Assembly: GCA_964407665.1 (NCBI GenBank)
Contig: CAYOWK010000024.1
Span: forward strand, 1-60,749
Origin: CAYOWK01 sp964407665
GTDB lineage: Bacteria > Pseudomonadota > Alphaproteobacteria > Caulobacterales > Hyphomonadaceae
Direction of reading: 5' to 3'
DNA: 60,749 nucleotides
Of the stretch, positions 54,016 to 60,749 are shown piece after piece. A program made the position numbers and the translations under genes. The stretch's first letter is position 1, and each line of letters opens with the position of its first letter. Under the pieces are notes generated by a model. It made no database searches and was not told the origin of the DNA. It worked only from the letters and a program-made list of their open reading frames with translations.

Positions 54016-55464
54016 TCAAGCGGAAGGTAGCCTGGCTAATGTTCTACGGCGTGGACGGTATCGTGGCGGCAAAGCCTCTAGGGCGCGCGTACGTAGGCGC
54101 AGACGGCGGCGGCTAGGCGGGTCCTCATCAGGGGCCAGATCGCTCTGTACGGAGCCCACAGCGCGAAGGGCGTCGCGAAGGGCCGCCACCACAGGCCGGA
54201 AGCTCGGCGTCGTCATGTATCGCGTGTTCCGAGGCGATGAAGTTGGGGTTCGCCGCAAGACACCCCTAGCTACAAGGCGGCGGACGGGATCACGTCGGTC
54301 AGCGGATAGCGGCTGCCCACCGTCCAGTTCCAACAAGAGCGACATCAAACAGTCCGCAGGGATGTCCGCCTCTTCGGCAACCGAATTTACGATGCGGACC
54401 AGTGACACCAACCGTTCCGGTGAAGCAGGGCCGGTAGCATCATGCCGCTGCCAAAACTCTTCCCAAAAAAGCCGCCCCCGGCTCATCGCGTCCCGCCGGA
54501 CACAGGCTAACGCCCGTAGCAGGTTTTGGAGGTCACCCGTCCGCGCAATGTCTATGCCTGATGGACCGACAGCACGGAGCGGTTGAGCATCGTAGGCCAC
54601 TTCAAAGCGAAGCACGTTCCAACTCTTGGCGTAGAGCTTGGCTCTAACGTCTTCCCTCATAAGTCGCCCCGCGACATATGGAGCATTCCTGATTGCTCCC
54701 CTTTCGGGAACAGCACCCCGATCCGCTTCGCCCACAGGATAGAGGCGTTCGTAGCTGTCGCGCAGAACGCTCAAGGCCGTGGGAGCAATCGCGGACATCT
54801 TGTGCAGGGCGTCAGGGACAGCGAACTCCCAATAGCATTCCACTTGGCGCAAGGACCAACTTGCGGCGCTTAGTGGCGCATTAAGGGGTCGCCCCACTTG
54901 CCGCAGATAGGCACGCTCTAAGGCGACATCCAGCACGACAAAGGACGATTGGAGATATTCGCGAAGTCTTTCGTCCCACTGACCAATTAGGCCGTAGGAA
55001 TTCGGCAAATGCGTGAGGAAATTGTCGTTGCGGTCAAAAGTGCGGGAGGCAGCCTCTTGTAGCGCCGCCTCAGCGTCACCCCAAATGCGCATCGCGGCGG
55101 GAGCGTCTTCTGCCAGGATGCTTCGCTCGGCGAGGGTGTTCGGAACACGGTAGGCTTGCAGAAAGCGCGTTGGGTTGAGTGACAGGAAGATGGTGAGTTG
55201 GCATCCCCCCTCCCCGTTTCCCGAAAGCTTCGCACTGCCAGCGAAAAGCCAATGGCGTTGAAGCTTGCACTCGCGCGCATACGGAGACTGAAACAGCGAT
55301 CCATCGGCGGTCAGATAACGAAGAAAAGCGTCGCCATGCCGCCAGGTCATAAATGGAAGGGGAATGACGGCCTGTATCTGCAGTCGGTCTACGTATGGCA
55401 ATGTGCCGTTCAAGGTAGATGGTGCAAAGCGAAATCGACCCCTTTCATCCGCATATTTCCCCAC
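54016..55464 (-). CDS. Putative rolling-circle replication initiator (phage gene II/X-like)
   Basis: A 482-residue protein from GTG 55464. Three spaced elements fit the filamentous-phage/plasmid II/X replication family: YVDRLQIQAVIPLP at the N-terminus, LSLNPTRFLQAYRV (compare the family's NPxKFLQGHN), and KLYAKSWNVLRFEVAY (compare K-x-Y-x-K ... L-R-x-E). An RQVECYWEF strand lies between the second and third. The C-terminal 70 residues are very basic. The match is my own pattern reading and moderate; it could instead be an unrelated element protein. Confidence 0.45.
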   Translation of the reverse strand: MGKYADERGRFRFAPSTLNGTLPYVDRLQIQAVIPLPFMTWRHGDAFLRYLTADGSLFQSPYARECKLQRHWLFAGSAKLSGNGEGGCQLTIFLSLNPTRFLQAYRVPNTLAERSILAEDAPAAMRIWGDAEAALQEAASRTFDRNDNFLTHLPNSYGLIGQWDERLREYLQSSFVVLDVALERAYLRQVGRPLNAPLSAASWSLRQVECYWEFAVPDALHKMSAIAPTALSVLRDSYERLYPVGEADRGAVPERGAIRNAPYVAGRLMREDVRAKLYAKSWNVLRFEVAYDAQPLRAVGPSGIDIARTGDLQNLLRALACVRRDAMSRGRLFWEEFWQRHDATGPASPERLVSLVRIVNSVAEEADIPADCLMSLLLELDGGQPLSADRRDPVRRLVARGVLRRTPTSSPRNTRYMTTPSFRPVVAALRDALRAVGSVQSDLAPDEDPPSRRRLRLRTRALEALPPRYRPRRRTLARLPSA

Positions 55465-55534
55465 AATGGCTTCCCCATAATCTACCTATAGATACGGGCG
55501 GAGACCGCTGCATCCGCCGGGACTGAGGCAAGAT

Positions 55535-55550
55535 GTGTACCGGGGTATCC
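55535..55550. promoter_or_regulatory. Palindrome copy 3, candidate element operator
   Basis: GTGTACCGGGGTATCC: left arm and centre identical to copy 1, right arm degenerate. It is 71 bases upstream of the putative replication gene (starts 55464). The remaining sequence up to the tRNA (55551-55751) shows no supported gene. Confidence 0.5.
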
Positions 55551-55751
55551 AGACGCGATTTCGCACTCACCTTCTGGAGGTGGGACAAGGGGACAGGCAC
55601 CACACTAGCAACGCTGCGACTTACGCGGAGAAATGGACCCGTACCACCCGACGCCTTTGCAATCAGGTGGCAACAGTTGGCAACGCGCGTCACGAACCCG
55701 CCCCGCGGGCATATTTTTCGCTGAAAATGTCTTGATAAAACAATGAGGTGC

Positions 55752-55796
55752 TGGTGGGCGGTACAAGGATCGAACTTGTGACCACTACGATGTCAA
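55752..55796. repeat. attR: 3' part of intact tRNA-Val
   Basis: 45 bases identical to attL (45651-45695), running from the tRNA CCA end through the anticodon loop. The element-borne copy restores a functional tRNA on integration. Confidence 0.95.
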
Positions 55797-55826
55797 CGTA
55801 GTGCTCTACCGCTGAGCTAACCGCCC
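55752..55826 (-). tRNA. tRNA-Val (anticodon GAC)
   Basis: A 75-nt cloverleaf on the minus strand: acceptor GGGCGGT/ACCGCCC, D stem GCTC/GAGC, anticodon stem CTACG/CGTAG with loop TTGACAT (anticodon GAC, reads GUC), T stem ACAAG/CTTGT, discriminator A and encoded CCA. Integration target of the element. Confidence 0.97.
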
Positions 55827-55905
55827 ACTTTCCGCATCAACGGAGGCTGGCTCCGTTTTCGAGCCGCGACTAATGCCGTGCGATCCCGGCCTCGTCAATG
55901 GCCCT

Positions 55906-56265
55906 TCAGGCCGCCATGACGCGTTCGACCTCGTCGACGAGTTCGCGGAGGTGGAAGGGTTTGGAGAGGACTTTGGCGCCGGCGGGGGTGGGGCCTCCGG
56001 AGGAGAGGGAGATGCCCGCAAAGCCGGTGATGAAGACGATCTTCATGGCCGGATCGAGCTCCGCACCGCGGCGGGCCAGCTCGATGCCGTCGAGGCCGGG
56101 CATGACGATGTCGGTGAGCAGAAGGTCGAAGACCTCACGCTCCAGAGCCTTGAGCGCGGTGCGGCCCTCGTCGAAATCCTTGACGTTATGGCCGGCGCGC
56201 TTGAGCGCCCCCACCAGGAAGCCGCGCAGGCTGTCGTCGTCTTCCGCCAGCAGAATCTTGGCCAT
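55906..56265 (-). CDS. cpdR: CpdR-type single-domain response regulator
   Basis: A 119-residue stand-alone receiver: LLAEDDDSLRG, phospho-acceptor D52 in LLLTDIVMPG, and KPF near residue 104. No output domain. The opening MAKILLAEDDDSLR and size match Caulobacter CpdR, which when unphosphorylated primes ClpXP for CtrA and PdeA degradation under the CckA-ChpT relay. Its N-formylglutamate amidohydrolase neighbour, divergent here, supports orthology. Confidence 0.9.
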   Translation of the reverse strand: MAKILLAEDDDSLRGFLVGALKRAGHNVKDFDEGRTALKALEREVFDLLLTDIVMPGLDGIELARRGAELDPAMKIVFITGFAGISLSSGGPTPAGAKVLSKPFHLRELVDEVERVMAA

Positions 56266-56381
56266 GGGGGTTCCGGATGCTCGCTCTGACGCTGAGTATC
56301 GTACAGGTTGTGCGAAGGTGTGGTAAAGCCGGGATGAAAATCCGCGCTTGACGCAGCGCCGCCTCCCGAAAAAATAGCGAA

Positions 56382-57317
56382 ATGCTCCCAGAATTCCTCT
56401 TTGCCGCGCTCCGGGACCGTCAGGAGACGGGGCGCGAGGAGGACATGCGGCCCCGGGGAGCCGGGTTCGGCCCCGCCTTCGTGGTTGAGGAGCCTGTGGC
56501 GGTGGTGTCGCCGGCGGTTTTCGCCTCTCCCCACTCCGGACGCGTCTACCCGGAGGCATTCCTGGCGCTCTGCCGCGCCCGGCCCATGGACCTGCGGCGG
56601 GTGGAGGATGCGTATGTGGACCGGCTGCTGAGCGACGCCCCAGTCAGCGGCGCCCCGCTGATCTGCGGACTGCTGGGCCGCAGCTTCGTCGACCTCAACC
56701 GCGCCGAGACCGAGATCGATCCCTCGATGTTCGAGGACGCCGCCTATGCCCCGTCGGCGGTGCGCACGCCGCGCGTCGACGCCGGGCTCGGCTGCCTGCC
56801 CCGCGTCGCGCACAACGGCCAGCCGATCTACGGATCGAAGCTGCCGTCCGGCGAGGCTGAGGCGAGGCTGGAGCATGTGCACCGGCCCTATCACCGGGCG
56901 CTCGGAGCGCTGCTGAAACGCTCGCAGGCGATGTTCGGGCGGTCGTGGCTGGTCGACTGCCATTCGATGCCGTCCGATGCGCTGACCACCGGCCGGCCCG
57001 CCGACGTGGTTCTGGGCGACCGCCATGGCGCCTCGTGCAACGCCGAGTTCACCAGCATGGTCGAGGGCCTGTTTCAGGAGCGGGGCTATAACACGGCACG
57101 GAACGTTCCGTATGCGGGCGGCTATGCGACCATGGTTCATGGCCGGCCTGCCCAGGGACGGCATGCGCTGCAGATCGAAATCCGGCGTGATCTCTACCTG
57201 GATGAGGGTCGTGTGGAGCCGCATGAGGGCTTTGACGTGCTGCGCCGCCACCTGAGCGAGATCGCGGGCGAGATCTGCACCTTCGCCCGCCGCACGTCGG
57301 GCCTGCCTGCGCTCTAG
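56382..57317 (+). CDS. N-formylglutamate amidohydrolase
   Basis: A 311-residue protein with the family motifs FASPHSGRVYPEAFL (metal His), PLICGLLGRSFVDLNRAETEID, VDCHSMPS (metal His) and DVVLGDRHGASCNAEF. It hydrolyses N-formyl-L-glutamate or similar N-acyl amino acids. ATG 56382 is used; ATG 56445 is a shorter alternative that loses a non-conserved lead. Confidence 0.9.
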   Translation: MLPEFLFAALRDRQETGREEDMRPRGAGFGPAFVVEEPVAVVSPAVFASPHSGRVYPEAFLALCRARPMDLRRVEDAYVDRLLSDAPVSGAPLICGLLGRSFVDLNRAETEIDPSMFEDAAYAPSAVRTPRVDAGLGCLPRVAHNGQPIYGSKLPSGEAEARLEHVHRPYHRALGALLKRSQAMFGRSWLVDCHSMPSDALTTGRPADVVLGDRHGASCNAEFTSMVEGLFQERGYNTARNVPYAGGYATMVHGRPAQGRHALQIEIRRDLYLDEGRVEPHEGFDVLRRHLSEIAGEICTFARRTSGLPAL

Positions 57318-57329
57318 ATCCTTGATCCC

Positions 57330-57415
57330 AAAAAGAAAACGGCCGCACCGGAGACCGGTGCGGCCAAGTCTGTAGGGAGGAAACGCCCAAAAGGGCAGCA
57401 GCGCCGAAGCGCCAC
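57330..57415 (-). ncRNA. Candidate small RNA with CCUCCC loop
   Basis: Read on the minus strand: a GCGC-UUCG-GCGC tetraloop hairpin (57412-57401), a GCCC-UUUU-GGGC hairpin (57396-57385), single-stranded CCUCCC (57380-57375), then an 11-bp terminator stem GGCCGCACCGG/CCGGTGCGGCC followed by GTTTTCTTTTT (57340-57330). A promoter TTGCGT-16-TAATTT lies at 57449-57422. No gene overlaps on this strand. The rest of 57416-57692 has imperfect GCAT/TGCAACGC repeats but no gene. Confidence 0.55.
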
Positions 57416-57692
57416 AACCCGAAATTACGCTGCAGCGCAAAAAACGCAAGTGCAAAAAGCCGTAATGCGGCGAATTCCCGCATTCCAGCATTTCCGGGCG
57501 TTAATGCGCGAAAATGCAGCGCAGCATGCCCATTTTCCGGGATGTTGCAGAATGCGCATATGCTGCAACGCACCATAATCCGGTCCCGGGTCTGTTTCAG
57601 GACACTTTCCCCAATCTGGCGTGACGATTGCTGATCACTCTCCCGACGGTCCCTGAATGGCACGGGCCGGCGTTGCGGGAGTAAAGAGTACC

Positions 57693-58091
57693 ATGGCCAC
57701 CGATGTGGATATCTTTGTCGGCAAGCGGCTCCGCCGCCGTCGCCGCCTTCTCGGCCTGACCCAGCAGGACCTCGCCAGCCAGGTTGGCGTGCGCTTCCAG
57801 CAGATCCAGAAGTACGAGTGCGGCGCGAACCGCATCACGGCCAGCCGCCTGTTCGCCCTGTCGAACGCGCTGAACGTCAACATCAACTATTTCTTCGACG
57901 GCCTTGCCGCTGACGGCATGCAGGCCCCGGCCAACGACAGCAATGACCGCCTGTCGGGCGACATCCTTTCGCAAAAGGAGACGCTCGAGCTGGTGCGCGC
58001 CTACTACCGGCTGGGCGAACGCCCCCGCCGCCGCCTGCTCGAACTGGCCAAGGCCCTCGAAGTCGACACCACCGACGCCGGCGCCGCCTAG
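57693..58091 (+). CDS. Xre-family regulator (PraR-like)
   Basis: A 132-residue protein: helix-turn-helix GKRLRRRRRLLGLTQQDLAS and GVRFQQIQKYECGANRITAS, then ALNVNINYFFDGL, matching the alphaproteobacterial PraR type (FQQxQKYExGxNR). A C-terminal helix (ETLELVRAYYRLGERPRRRLLELAKAL) follows. PraR regulators control biofilm and quorum-sensing genes in rhizobia. ATG 57693 is chosen; an upstream ATG at 57657 is possible. hisN follows by 111 bases. Confidence 0.88.
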   Translation: MATDVDIFVGKRLRRRRRLLGLTQQDLASQVGVRFQQIQKYECGANRITASRLFALSNALNVNINYFFDGLAADGMQAPANDSNDRLSGDILSQKETLELVRAYYRLGERPRRRLLELAKALEVDTTDAGAA

Positions 58092-58202
58092 CCTCCCGCC
58101 ATGCTTCCGCGTTCGCCGCCCGGGCCTCACCGTCCGGGCGGCAGCGCAGGCCGGCGCAGCTTCAGGTTGACGGGACACCGCTGCCGGGCCGATGACGGCG
58201 CG

Positions 58203-59003
58203 ATGACAGCCGATCTCGCCCGCTCCCTGCTGCCCTTCGCCCATCGCCTTGCCGATGCGGCGCGTGCAGCCATCGCCCCTTATTTTCGTGCTTCCAGCAC
58301 CCTTGCCGAAAACAAGGCTGCGACCGGCTTCGACCCCGTCACCGAGGCCGACCGGGCCGCCGAACGCGCCATCCGCGAGCTGATCGCCTCTGAGCGCCCG
58401 GACGACGGCGTCGATGGCGAGGAGTATGGCGTCAGCCCCGGGACCTCGGGCCTCGTCTGGCGGCTTGACCCCATCGACGGCACCCGCGCCTTCATCGCCG
58501 GCCTTCCCTCGTGGACGACGCTGATCGGCCTGACGGTGGACGAGACATCCATTCTCGGCGTGATTGACCAGCCCTGGCTGGACGAGCGCTATTCCGGCGC
58601 GGGCGGCGAAGCCTGGCTGGATGTGCGCGGCGACCGGCAGCGCCTGAAGGTGCGCGACTGCCCTGCCCTGACCCAGGCCATCCTCTCCACCACGGACTAT
58701 TTCCTGCTGACCCCGCCCGAGCGCGGCGCGTTCGACCACCTGCGTGCGACGGCGAAGCTGACGCGCTACGGCCTCGACGCGTATGCCTATGCGCGACTGG
58801 CCGCCGGGACGATCGACATGGTGGTCGAAACCAGCCTCAAGGCGCATGACGTGGCCGCCCTGATCCCAGTGATCGAGGGCGCCGGCGGCGTCGTGACCGA
58901 CTGGCGCGGCCACCCGGCGAAGATGGGCGGCCAGATCGTTGCCGCCGCCAACCGCGGGATTCTGGATCAGGCCCTGATCTCGCTGCGGCGGTCTGCTGAG
59001 TAG
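58203..59003 (+). CDS. hisN: Histidinol-phosphatase (inositol monophosphatase family)
   Basis: A 266-residue IMPase-fold enzyme: DPVTEADRAAERAIR, DGEEYG (71-76), metal motif DPIDGTRAF (89-97) and the C-terminal HDVAALIPVIEGAGG. The histidine-type HisN subgroup has this length and motif spelling; it dephosphorylates histidinol phosphate in histidine synthesis. An inositol-1-phosphatase cannot be fully excluded. Confidence 0.9.
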   Translation: MTADLARSLLPFAHRLADAARAAIAPYFRASSTLAENKAATGFDPVTEADRAAERAIRELIASERPDDGVDGEEYGVSPGTSGLVWRLDPIDGTRAFIAGLPSWTTLIGLTVDETSILGVIDQPWLDERYSGAGGEAWLDVRGDRQRLKVRDCPALTQAILSTTDYFLLTPPERGAFDHLRATAKLTRYGLDAYAYARLAAGTIDMVVETSLKAHDVAALIPVIEGAGGVVTDWRGHPAKMGGQIVAAANRGILDQALISLRRSAE

Positions 59004-59023
59004 GGGGTGCTGGCTGCGTACTG

Positions 59024-59207
59024 GCTCCTCCCCCTGAAAGGGGGAGGATGTCCGAAGGACAGGAGGGGGTCCGGCGGCGCAGCCGCCATAGGCTCCAGCG
59101 CAAGCTTGCGCCTTTGGCGCAAGCGGACCCCCTCCCGTTGGTCGCTCGAAACGCGATGCGTTTCGTCCTTTGGACCGCTCCTCACCCCGCCTTTCAGGGG
59201 GAGGAGC
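59024..59207. repeat. Nested palindromic intergenic repeat
   Basis: Outer arms GCTCCTCCCCCTGAAAG (59024-59040) and CTTTCAGGGGGAGGAGC (59191-59207) are perfectly inverted over 17 bp. Inner arms GGAGGGGGTCCG (59062-59073) and CGGACCCCCTCC (59124-59135) and small palindromes (GTCCGAAGGAC, CGCAAGCTTGCG) fill the interior, so the whole could form a cloverleaf. It lies between convergent hisN and the terminase gene. Confidence 0.85.
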
Positions 59208-59239
59208 TTCCCCCTCCGCGCGGCTGATGTCGTTTTCCC

Positions 59240-60517
59240 TCATAGCAGCATGATGCCCGGGAGGGGTTTGGGCGGGGTCGTCAGGTCGTTGATGGCCCAG
59301 ACGAGGGCGTCGACGCGGTCTGGGCTGCGGCCCCCCTCCGAGCCGAAGGCGCACATTTCGTCTTCGAGGTCGCGGAAGACGCCGGCGTGGCGGATGCGGC
59401 CGCTGGCGTAGAGGGCGGAGACAGGTTCGGCGCGGTCGTGCTTGGAACGGGTTGCGTGTTTCAGGACCACGCGTGAGGCCAGCGGACCAGCGCCTGCAGC
59501 CTGCAGGACGGCGCGGATCATTTCGCCGCCCTGGTTGCTTTCGGCGACGATGCGGCCTGCCCCCCAGCGGCCGGCCGCCTGCATCACGCGCGCAGCCCAG
59601 CCGGCTGGCGGCAGGCCGCGCACGGTGGCGTCTTCCAGCACGAAGACGGTGTCGCCCGCACGGGCTGCCGCGACGATACCGCAGGCGTCCGAGCCGGGGC
59701 CTGCGCCTGCGGGCGGATCGACGGCGATGACGACGCGGTCGAAGGTTGCGGGGATGGCGCCCGCGAGGCCCGACGCGCGGTTGTCATCAATCCAGGCGCG
59801 CAGGAACAGCGCGCCATCGGGGTCCTCGACGAGTTCGCCCAGGAGCTCCTGCCGCCCCAGCTGCGAGCCGCCATAGCGGGCCTCCAGCGAGTCGATGAAG
59901 CCGGGCGCGAGCGCGGCGGCGTTGGCGTGCGTGGCGGCGCGGGTGACGACAGCGGCGCCTGCGGCCTCCAGCCTTATCAGGCGGCGCACCAGCGGCACGG
60001 GACGCGGCGTGGTGGTGGCGAAGACGCGGGGGTTGGTTCCGAGGCGCAGGCCGAAGGCCAGCATGTCCCAGACGGCCTCGCCCTTCGGCCAGGCCGCGAT
60101 CTCGTCGCACCAGGCGAGATCGAACTGGGGGCCGCGCAGGCTGTCGGCGTCCTCGGCGGAGAAGACGAAGGCTTCGGCGCCCGAGGATCGCCAGACGAGG
60201 CGGCGGCGGGAGACTTCGTAGACGGGGCGTTCGCCCTTGCCGATGCGGGCAAGGCCGCTGGGCCCCTCGATCATCACCTCGCGCACGTCCGACAGCGTGG
60301 GGCCGACGAGGGCGATGCGGCGGGCGGCTTTTGCAAGCACCTGCTGGCGCACCCATTCGGCGCCGGCGCGCGTCTTGCCCGCGCCGCGCCCGCCCATGAA
60401 CAGCCAGATGCGCCAGTCGGTTTCGGGCGGGAGCTGTGCGGGATGGGCGATTGTGGGCCATGGGTTGGGTGGAGTTCGCCGGACGCGCTTGCTCCTGTTT
60501 TTTTGACCGTTCTGCAC
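59240..60517 (-). CDS. GTA-type terminase large subunit
   Basis: A 425-residue protein (GTA gene 2 type). The ATPase has Walker A GGRGAGKT (42-49) and Walker B FDLAWCDEIAAW. The RNase H-like nuclease domain starts at VIAVDPPAGAG with further acidic residues (VAESNQGGEM, DALVWAIND). It would package DNA into phage-like particles. No portal, protease or capsid gene follows on its strand; hisN lies downstream. Bases 60518-60749 upstream show no gene that I can support. Confidence 0.88.
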   Translation of the reverse strand: MQNGQKNRSKRVRRTPPNPWPTIAHPAQLPPETDWRIWLFMGGRGAGKTRAGAEWVRQQVLAKAARRIALVGPTLSDVREVMIEGPSGLARIGKGERPVYEVSRRRLVWRSSGAEAFVFSAEDADSLRGPQFDLAWCDEIAAWPKGEAVWDMLAFGLRLGTNPRVFATTTPRPVPLVRRLIRLEAAGAAVVTRAATHANAAALAPGFIDSLEARYGGSQLGRQELLGELVEDPDGALFLRAWIDDNRASGLAGAIPATFDRVVIAVDPPAGAGPGSDACGIVAAARAGDTVFVLEDATVRGLPPAGWAARVMQAAGRWGAGRIVAESNQGGEMIRAVLQAAGAGPLASRVVLKHATRSKHDRAEPVSALYASGRIRHAGVFRDLEDEMCAFGSEGGRSPDRVDALVWAINDLTTPPKPLPGIMLL

Positions 60518-60749
60518 TTGCTGCCCCCCTCTGCGTTGTCAGCGCCTCAAGCCGGACCGGGCAAGGCCCGTCCGGTTTCGCGATGGTCTTCCTCCTGTCA
60601 CGCACGGGAGGACGGGGCGCGCGGAACGCGCCGACTTGTATAAGTTGCCAGCGTCGCCGCTGGCCGGTTGCGTGTTCCCACGCGCCCCGTGTCGGACGTT
60701 TTTGAGCCGGTGGTTGGGGCGGGTTTATTGACCCTCATCCTCATCCCGT

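Larger units (their letters stand above)
45651..55796. mobile_element. Integrative element in tRNA-Val, about 10.1 kb
   Basis: Bounded by the perfect 45-bp direct repeat, with an intact tRNA-Val on the right and a 3' fragment on the left. Inside are an excisionase-like protein, a tyrosine integrase, an OLD-family nuclease, a serine resolvase, a small membrane/secreted protein set, an Xre regulator and a gene II/X-like replication protein. Base composition is visibly more AT-rich than the flanks. No portal, capsid, terminase, Zot or conjugation genes are seen. Confidence 0.92.

Noticed and set aside
55533..55724. 63-codon open frame at the right end of the element
   Set aside because: Starts inside the palindrome copy, lacks a ribosome site and shows no conserved pattern.
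45651..55796. Complete filamentous prophage
   Set aside because: No Zot-type ATPase, secretin or recognisable coat protein; the 293-residue membrane protein lacks a P-loop.
1..60749. CRISPR array
   Set aside because: No regularly spaced direct repeats seen; repeats present are palindromic units or att sites.

Overview
The window is a GC-rich alphaproteobacterial chromosome segment. Marker content points to the Caulobacterales/Hyphomonadaceae-Maricaulaceae side: a CpdR-type single-domain response regulator, a PraR-like Xre regulator beside an inositol-monophosphatase-type histidinol phosphatase, a hemC-hemD-Mic60 (mitofilin) operon, a COQ9-family protein, and a gene-transfer-agent-type large terminase. 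The lineage call is inference from gene content; no rRNA is present.

Layout. 1-8.5 kb: 3' end of fumC, a DUF4304-like protein, COQ9, rpsU (apparent ATC start), a sigma-54 response regulator, a TrmH-family methyltransferase, a lipoprotein epoxide hydrolase and a quinone oxidoreductase. 8.5-20.3 kb: a lipid-anchored PQQ/haem-c alcohol dehydrogenase, a Uma2 protein, a membrane trypsin-like protease overlapping pyrF, several small lipoproteins (one with a chagasin-like and a possible MliC-like domain), tsaD, and divergently hemC-hemD(CTG start)-mic60. 20.4-25 kb: tRNA-Thr(CGU), then a tight six-gene operon (patatin-YHS fusion, two tiny membrane proteins, ferric-reductase-like/Rieske fusion, cysteine-rich protein, atypical SDR) that I cannot assign to a known pathway. 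25-28.6 kb: DUF2946 plus TonB receptor, and an enoyl-CoA hydratase. 28.6-32.8 kb: GH15 glucoamylase-like gene divergent from otsB-otsA (trehalose). 32.8-43.4 kb: surface polysaccharide cluster (GT2-GT8 fusion, deacetylase, acyltransferase, RfbC-like epimerase, SAF-type oxidoreductase, UXS-like epimerase, UDP-glucose dehydrogenase, glucose-1-phosphate cytidylyltransferase, GT2) ending inside a tRNA-Arg(CCG).

45.65-55.80 kb is a roughly 10.1-kb integrated element. It is bounded by a perfect 45-bp direct repeat: the right copy is the 3' part of an intact tRNA-Val(GAC), and the left copy is a displaced 3' tRNA fragment. It carries an excisionase-like protein, a tyrosine integrase, a stand-alone OLD-family ATPase/TOPRIM nuclease (defence candidate), a serine resolvase, a set of small secreted or membrane proteins, an Xre regulator, and a 482-residue protein resembling the gene II/X replication initiators of filamentous phages. 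A 16-bp palindrome, GTGTACCGGGGTACAC, recurs in three element promoters and looks like the element's own operator.

To the right are cpdR, an N-formylglutamate amidohydrolase, a strong candidate small RNA with an exposed CCUCCC loop on the minus strand, the PraR-like regulator, hisN, a nested palindromic repeat, and an orphan GTA large terminase.
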